From Brumimicrobium sp035497735 (GTDB lineage Bacteria; Bacteroidota; Bacteroidia; Flavobacteriales_D; Crocinitomicaceae), in the NCBI GenBank assembly GCA_035497735.1, contig DATJCX010000066.1, forward strand, positions 1-64,000: DNA of 64,000 nt, in the 5' to 3' direction. Below, piece after piece: positions 59,767 to 64,000 of the stretch; position 1 is the first letter of the stretch; every line of letters begins with the position of its first letter. Below the pieces are notes generated by a model that ran no database searches, was not told where the DNA came from, and saw only the letters and a list, made by a program, of their open reading frames with translations. The translations under genes and the position numbers were made by a program.

Positions 59767-60840
59767 ATGGAAGAGACAAAGTTTTTGATTAACAAAACGA
59801 GCGTAGAGGAAAGTAGATTAAAAAAAATTAATTGGAATGACATTAAGTTTGGACGAGTGTTCACTGACCACATGTTGGTTATGGACTTTGTTGATGGAGA
59901 ATGGCAAACGCCAGAGTTAGTGCCTTTTGGTAATATTACACATCACCCAGCTTTATTAGCAATACATTATGGACAGGCTATATTCGAAGGAATGAAAGCC
60001 TATAAAATGGATAACGGTACACCTGTTATTTTTAGACCTGATATGAACGCTAAGCGTTTTAGATTATCAGCACAACGTTTAGGAATGGCAGATATTCCAG
60101 AAGAATTATTTGAATTTTGTGTGGAAGAATTTGTGAGTTTAGAAAGAGGATGGGTTCCAGAAGGAGCAGGAAGTTCACTTTACTTACGACCATTTATGTA
60201 TGCCACTGATGCTTACATTGGAATTAAGGCTTCAGAAACGTATCGTTTCATGATTATTGCCAGTCCAGCAGTATCAGGTGGTGTTTATTATAACGCACCT
60301 TTAAAAGTTAAAATAGAAGAAACATATACAAGAGCAGCTCAAGGTGGAGTAGGTGCAGCAAAAGCAGCAGGAAACTATGCAGCAGCACTTTACCCAGAAG
60401 CATTAGCTAAGAAAGAAGGTTACCAGCAATTGATTTGGACGGATGCAAATACGCATGAATTCATTGAAGAGGCTGGAACGATGAATATTCTTTTTGTAAA
60501 AGATGGTAAGGTTATCACACCTGCAGAGAGCGACACGATACTTCACGGAATTACAAAGCGAAGTGTTGTTGAAGTAGCTAAAGATTTAGGTTACACAGTT
60601 GAAGAAAGAAAAATTACCGTTAAAGAAATAGTGGAAGGACTAAAAGATGGTTCTGTTGTTGAAGCATTCGGTGCAGGTACAGCAGCTACGATTGCGCCAA
60701 TTCAAACAATTGGATTTAGAGGAGAAAATCATGAGTTGACTGATGATAACCGTGTGATTTCTAAACGAATTGCAAAAGAAATGGAAGATATTCGATTTGG
60801 AAAAATTGAAGATCGTTTTGGATGGTTGAGAAAGGTTTAA
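59767..60840 (+). CDS. ilvE: Branched-chain amino acid aminotransferase
   Basis: IlvE interconverts valine, leucine and isoleucine with their keto acids using PLP. The 357-residue fold IV enzyme has MYATDAYIGIKAS, the PLP lysine in GAAKAAGNYA, and EEAGTMNILFV, with ITKRSVVEVAKDLGY near the end. Length matches the class of about 355 residues (BCAT-like). A strong terminator follows. A near-consensus TATTTTTA lies at 59738. Confidence 0.94.
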   Translation: MEETKFLINKTSVEESRLKKINWNDIKFGRVFTDHMLVMDFVDGEWQTPELVPFGNITHHPALLAIHYGQAIFEGMKAYKMDNGTPVIFRPDMNAKRFRLSAQRLGMADIPEELFEFCVEEFVSLERGWVPEGAGSSLYLRPFMYATDAYIGIKASETYRFMIIASPAVSGGVYYNAPLKVKIEETYTRAAQGGVGAAKAAGNYAAALYPEALAKKEGYQQLIWTDANTHEFIEEAGTMNILFVKDGKVITPAESDTILHGITKRSVVEVAKDLGYTVEERKITVKEIVEGLKDGSVVEAFGAGTAATIAPIQTIGFRGENHELTDDNRVISKRIAKEMEDIRFGKIEDRFGWLRKV

Positions 60841-60864
60841 TCCTTAAACGATATAGGTATTTAT

Positions 60865-60893
60865 AAAAACGACTCAGCAATGAGTCGTTTTTT
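60865..60893 (+). terminator. Strong rho-independent terminator after ilvE
   Basis: A perfect 12-bp stem AAAAACGACTCA / TGAGTCGTTTTT with loop GCAA. An open frame that reaches back to 60880 starts inside this hairpin, confirming that the tatA gene begins later. Confidence 0.92.
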
Positions 60894-60945
60894 GTTAGAA
60901 GCATGTTTATTTCCGAAATTATTTAATAGTCATTCAAATTTTTGC

Positions 60946-60953
60946 TACTTTTG
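60946..60953 (+). promoter_or_regulatory. -7 promoter box TACTTTTG immediately before tatA
   Basis: An exact consensus match ending four bases before ATG 60958. The transcript would be leaderless or nearly so. Confidence 0.55.
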
Positions 60954-60957
60954 CTTT

Positions 60958-61422
60958 ATGATTTTATTCCTAAATAGTATAGGCGCCGCGGAGATTGTAA
61001 TAATCTTTCTATTTATTCTGATATTCTTCGGAGCAGATAGTATTCCTGGCTTTGCACGTACCTTTGGTAAAGGAATTCGCCAAATTAAGAATGCTTCTCA
61101 AGACATTCAAGACGAAATCATGAAAACAACCTCCGACATGAAGCGTGAACTAGGCGCAAATCGTGCCCTAGAAGATGTTAAAAAGGCAATCGAAAAACCA
61201 ATGACAGATTTTAAAGAAAATTTAGAATCAACTGGTCATAAAATCAACAATACGCTTCAGGAAAAAGTGCAAGTTCCAACGCAAAAGAAATCGCAGCAAA
61301 ATACGGGCGATAAAAGTGTTAAAGCGTCACAAACCTCTAGTCAATCTACCGATGGTAAAGTGTTTGAAGCGCCTAAGAGCCCTCAGCCTTCTAAGCCATT
61401 AGATCAGATGGATTTAGACTAG
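60958..61422 (+). CDS. tatA: Sec-independent (Tat) translocase TatA/TatB-type subunit
   Basis: Tat exports folded proteins. The 154-residue protein has the classic N-terminal membrane helix (IGAAEIVIIFLFILIFFGA), a hinge (DSIPGFARTFG) and a long amphipathic helix, followed by a Ser/Gln/Lys-rich tail. In TatA/TatB the FG hinge is typical; the long tail resembles TatB more than TatA. tatC is not in the window. ATG 60958 is chosen: the upstream extension lies in a terminator and promoter. Confidence 0.85.
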   Translation: MILFLNSIGAAEIVIIFLFILIFFGADSIPGFARTFGKGIRQIKNASQDIQDEIMKTTSDMKRELGANRALEDVKKAIEKPMTDFKENLESTGHKINNTLQEKVQVPTQKKSQQNTGDKSVKASQTSSQSTDGKVFEAPKSPQPSKPLDQMDLD

Positions 61423-61572
61423 AATACATCATTTTTAACCTTTATTTTCTCTAAGATTTAACCACTGTATAGCAATACATTCGTCTATACTTTCCCCTTC
61501 TTCAATTTATATTAAATGTTTACCGTTTGTAACAAAACCATGTTTTGATAGCTACTGATTTAAATAATTAAT

Positions 61573-61580
61573 TATATTTG
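61573..61580 (+). promoter_or_regulatory. -7 promoter box TATATTTG before the secreted esterase gene
   Basis: An exact consensus match 22 nt before ATG 61603. Confidence 0.5.
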
Positions 61581-61602
61581 ATACAAACTAAAATCATTAT
61601 TT

Positions 61603-62817
61603 ATGAAAAAACATCTATTTTTATTTGGACTTACACTTGGTCTATTCAGCATTAATGCAAATGCACAAGACTGTACAGGAGGAAGATATGCAGAACCAAT
61701 CTTCACAAGCGTTGAAAAACAGTTGGATATTAAATATGGTAATAACTTAAAACAAGATGGTGCTACACCTCAAGATTTGTTTTTAGATATTTATATGCCA
61801 GCAGGGGACGTAGATACAGAGAGGCCTTTGATTTTATTAGCACATGGTGGTTCTTTTATTGGTGGAGCTAAAGAAGATTTAGCTGCACAATGTGAGGCTT
61901 TTGCTAAGTTAGGATATGTTGCAGTATCTATGCAGTACAGATTGTTAGCAATTGATGCTTCTGTGTTTGTTGATATTCCAGGTTCTTTTAAGAGAGAAGT
62001 TGTACGTTCAATCCATGATATGAAGGCAGCTGTGCGTTTCTTTAGAAAATCTGCTGAAAATGGAAATCCTTACGGAATTAATCCTGACATTATTATTGTT
62101 GGAGGTTTTTCCGCTGGAGCAATTTTAGCGAATCACGCAACTTACATTCAACGTGATGACCAAATTCCTGCTGATTTAGCAGCTTATTACCAAGCGCAAG
62201 GTGGAGTAGAAGGAAATTCTGGAAACCCTGGTTACAACAGTACACCTCAAATGGTGTTAAGCTGGTGTGGTGCTATCTTAGATACAAACATGATGGAAAC
62301 TGGAATGCAACCATTCTTTGGAATGCATACATTAGGTGACCAAGTGGTTCCTAATCTAGAAGGTGAACCAAATATTGGACTGCCTGTTCCTGTAACCTTA
62401 CAAGGTGATTCTTTGATGTACCAAAGAGCACTTAACGTTGGAATAACTTCTTTTTACAAAAGTTACCCAGGTAGTGAGCACTGTCAATTCCCAGCAGAAT
62501 CAAGTCAATATGTGGTTGACTTTGTTCACGAACAAGTATGTGTTCAAAATCTATCTTTAGAGAATACGAAACAGATTTTATTTTCTGTTTATCCAAACCC
62601 AGCACAAGAATCTTTCTTTGTTGATGTACCTGCTAATGAGTGGGAGTGGAATGTTTCAATCGTAAATATGTTAGGACAAACAATTCATTCAGATGCAATG
62701 AGTTCAAGTGTTAACCGTATTGAAATCAACTCTTCTACATTCGATTCAGGTGTTTACATGGTTAGATTAACTTCTAAGGATGGAAAAGAATCAGTTAAGA
62801 AAATAATCATCCAATAA
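61603..62817 (+). CDS. Secreted alpha/beta-hydrolase (esterase-like) with T9SS type A sorting domain
   Basis: A 404-residue exported enzyme: signal peptide (KKHLFLFGLTLGLFSINANAQ), then a carboxylesterase-like alpha/beta-hydrolase with the oxyanion AHGGSFIGG, nucleophile GGFSAGA and a His region GSEHCQFP. The C-terminal 80 residues are a type A T9SS domain (VYPNPAQESFFVDVP to GVYMVRLTSKDGKES). It should be delivered to the cell surface. The substrate (acetylated glycan, ester or other) is unknown. Confidence 0.88.
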   Translation: MKKHLFLFGLTLGLFSINANAQDCTGGRYAEPIFTSVEKQLDIKYGNNLKQDGATPQDLFLDIYMPAGDVDTERPLILLAHGGSFIGGAKEDLAAQCEAFAKLGYVAVSMQYRLLAIDASVFVDIPGSFKREVVRSIHDMKAAVRFFRKSAENGNPYGINPDIIIVGGFSAGAILANHATYIQRDDQIPADLAAYYQAQGGVEGNSGNPGYNSTPQMVLSWCGAILDTNMMETGMQPFFGMHTLGDQVVPNLEGEPNIGLPVPVTLQGDSLMYQRALNVGITSFYKSYPGSEHCQFPAESSQYVVDFVHEQVCVQNLSLENTKQILFSVYPNPAQESFFVDVPANEWEWNVSIVNMLGQTIHSDAMSSSVNRIEINSSTFDSGVYMVRLTSKDGKESVKKIIIQ

Positions 62818-62841
62818 TCAAGGATTATTAAAGTATTTGAG

Positions 62842-62872
62842 AAGTCCTGGCCAATTTGGTCAGGACTTTTTT
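62842..62872 (+). terminator. Rho-independent terminator after the esterase gene
   Basis: AAGTCCTGGCCA / TGGTCAGGACTT stem (one G-T pair) and a T run. It directly precedes the M16 peptidase gene. Confidence 0.85.
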
Positions 62873-62942
62873 ATTAAAAAGAACAATTTTTTGATTTCAT
62901 TTGATTGGATTGAAGTATCTTTCCTCAAAAAAAAAGTTTATT

Positions 62943-64000
62943 ATGAATAAAATAGCGTTTAGCATTGTCTCTTTACTTATGATAACTGTGTTTTTTCAGA
63001 TAACAGCATGTTCAACTGATAAGACACTAGAAAAAAGAAATTTAAAGAGTTATGAATGGAAAACCAAAGAGTCAAATGGCTATAGCTATAGATATGTTGA
63101 GAATGACCCTTCTCAATCTCGTTTTTATACCTTGGAAAATGGTTTGACTGTTATCTTAAGCCCTTCAGAAAAAAGCCCACGTATTCAAACTTTTATCGCT
63201 GTGAAAGCAGGAAGTAAAACCGACCCAGCAACTCATACTGGATTGGCGCATTACCTAGAGCATTTATTGTTTAAAGGAACAGATAAGTACGGTTCTTTGG
63301 ACTGGGGGAAGGAAAAACCTTTGCTAGATGAAATAGGTGCTTTATATGAAGAATATAACTCAGAAACGGATGAAGCAATAAGAGCGGATATTTATAAAAA
63401 AATAGACCAACTCTCTGGTGAAGCTGCTAAGTACGCCATCGCAAATGAGTATGATAAGATGATGGCCGGAATGGGAGGTGAGGGAACCAATGCTTGGACT
63501 TCTGTAGAAGAAACTGTTTATATTGAAGACATTCCTAATAACGTTATCAATAAGTTTTTAACCTTACAAGCTGAACGATTCAGAAATCCTGTTTTCCGTT
63601 TATTTCACACTGAATTAGAAGCTGTTTATGAAGAAAAGAACATCAGTCTTGATAGAGATGACGACAAAGTTTATGAAGCTGTTTTTGCCGAATTATTCCC
63701 GAATCACAATTACGGAAAGCAAACAACAATCGGAACAATTGATCACTTAAAGAATCCTTCATTAGTGGAGATTCGAAAGTACTTTGAAACTTACTATGTG
63801 CCGAACAATATGGGAATCGTTATGGCTGGAGATTTTAATCCAGATGAAGTTATTAAAAGTATAGATGAAGCATTTGGTTACATGGAAAGCAAACCTGTTC
63901 CTGAATATAACTTCAAAGAAGAAGCGCCAATCAGTAAGCCAATTATTAAGGAAGTGTACGGACCGGAAGAGGAAAGTATTATGTTGGGATATAGATTCCC
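62943..64000 (+). CDS. M16 family metallopeptidase lipoprotein, cut by window edge
   Basis: ATG 62943 opens a frame that is still open at the right edge. It begins with a lipoprotein signal (ISVSLLMITVF-like hydrophobic region ending TACS, Cys at about residue 22), then a peptidase M16 domain with the zinc motif HYLEH (LAHYLEHLLFKGTD) and a downstream EEKNISLDRDD region containing the third zinc ligand. M16 enzymes are pitrilysin-like or processing peptidases; a TATCTTTC box lies at 62916. The rest of the gene lies outside the window. Confidence 0.88.
   Translation, partial: MNKIAFSIVSLLMITVFFQITACSTDKTLEKRNLKSYEWKTKESNGYSYRYVENDPSQSRFYTLENGLTVILSPSEKSPRIQTFIAVKAGSKTDPATHTGLAHYLEHLLFKGTDKYGSLDWGKEKPLLDEIGALYEEYNSETDEAIRADIYKKIDQLSGEAAKYAIANEYDKMMAGMGGEGTNAWTSVEETVYIEDIPNNVINKFLTLQAERFRNPVFRLFHTELEAVYEEKNISLDRDDDKVYEAVFAELFPNHNYGKQTTIGTIDHLKNPSLVEIRKYFETYYVPNNMGIVMAGDFNPDEVIKSIDEAFGYMESKPVPEYNFKEEAPISKPIIKEVYGPEEESIMLGYRF

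Noticed and set aside
60880..60957. Upstream extension of tatA
   Set aside because: It starts inside the ilvE terminator stem and runs over the promoter box.

Overview
The window looks like chromosomal DNA of a low-GC member of the Bacteroidota, most likely order Flavobacteriales; I cannot place it at genus level. Signs of this are secreted proteins with type IX secretion (T9SS) C-terminal sorting domains of type A (8526-9365, 61603-62817) and type B (47838-52886), mevalonate-pathway genes (53051-55009), Bacteroidota-restricted small proteins and DUFs (DUF3822 beside rsmD, DUF6576 tail on a rhomboid, the small protein upstream of mutL), few Shine-Dalgarno sequences, and repeated Bacteroidota-type -7 promoter boxes (TAnnTTTG) just upstream of starts.

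Layout. 1-574 is the only gene-poor stretch: the end of an insertion sequence cut by the window edge, about four 85-bp tandem repeats and three 23-bp repeats. 575-4475 (minus) is a mutL / rhomboid / rhomboid operon behind a small membrane protein. 4638-8303 holds a hotdog thioesterase, FabG, a 48-residue conserved small protein, a folate/pterin pair (FolM-like SDR plus FolB-FolK fusion) and a hemerythrin-type protein. 8526-12628 (minus) has a short T9SS cargo protein, an alcohol dehydrogenase, a GtrA-like protein and a large polytopic membrane protein. 12771-18541 (plus) has pcm, several Bacteroidota unknowns, rsmD, coaD and a cysteine-free thioredoxin-fold protein. 18538-21327 (minus) has a DCC protein, a histidine kinase and tsaD. 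21351-28172 (plus) has a giant TamB/AsmA-like protein overlapping accC, and an HdeD-like protein. 28207-36658 is mixed: an SDR, a DUF2249 protein, gcvT, a sodium/solute symporter with a 36-codon ORF fused to its start, a luciferase-like oxidoreductase, a lipoprotein, an AI-2E transporter and a DUF2007 protein. 36897-46675 has a peptide transporter, rarA, a TatD-type hydrolase, tcdA, the xseA-xseB-dinB operon, a membrane-anchored thioredoxin, a small lipoprotein and a baeRF-type release-factor homologue. 46915-64000 has a membrane protein with an Ada-like zinc motif, the 1682-residue T9SS adhesin-like protein, mvaD plus a mevalonate kinase-like gene, lon, recQ, ilvE, tatA, a secreted esterase and the start of an M16 peptidase.

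Most of the window is core housekeeping: DNA repair and recombination (mutL, rarA, xseAB, dinB, recQ), tRNA/rRNA modification (tsaD, tcdA, rsmD), cofactor and lipid metabolism (folBK, coaD, accC, fabG, mvaD), protein quality control (lon, pcm, rhomboids) and envelope biogenesis (TamB, Tat, T9SS cargo). No tRNA, rRNA, CRISPR array, prophage or obvious defence island was seen.

Points most worth a second look are: the hidden micro-ORF coupled to the symporter; a dispersed terminal-inverted-repeat element present twice (8426-8474 and 36707-36838); promoters only 4-8 nt before start codons, implying leaderless mRNAs; a MutL whose endonuclease motifs are all degenerate; a baeRF release-factor homologue; the repeat array interrupted by an IS end; and a cluster of CTGACAATTT-like sites with a perfect palindrome upstream of lon. 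I see no clearly new multi-gene system.
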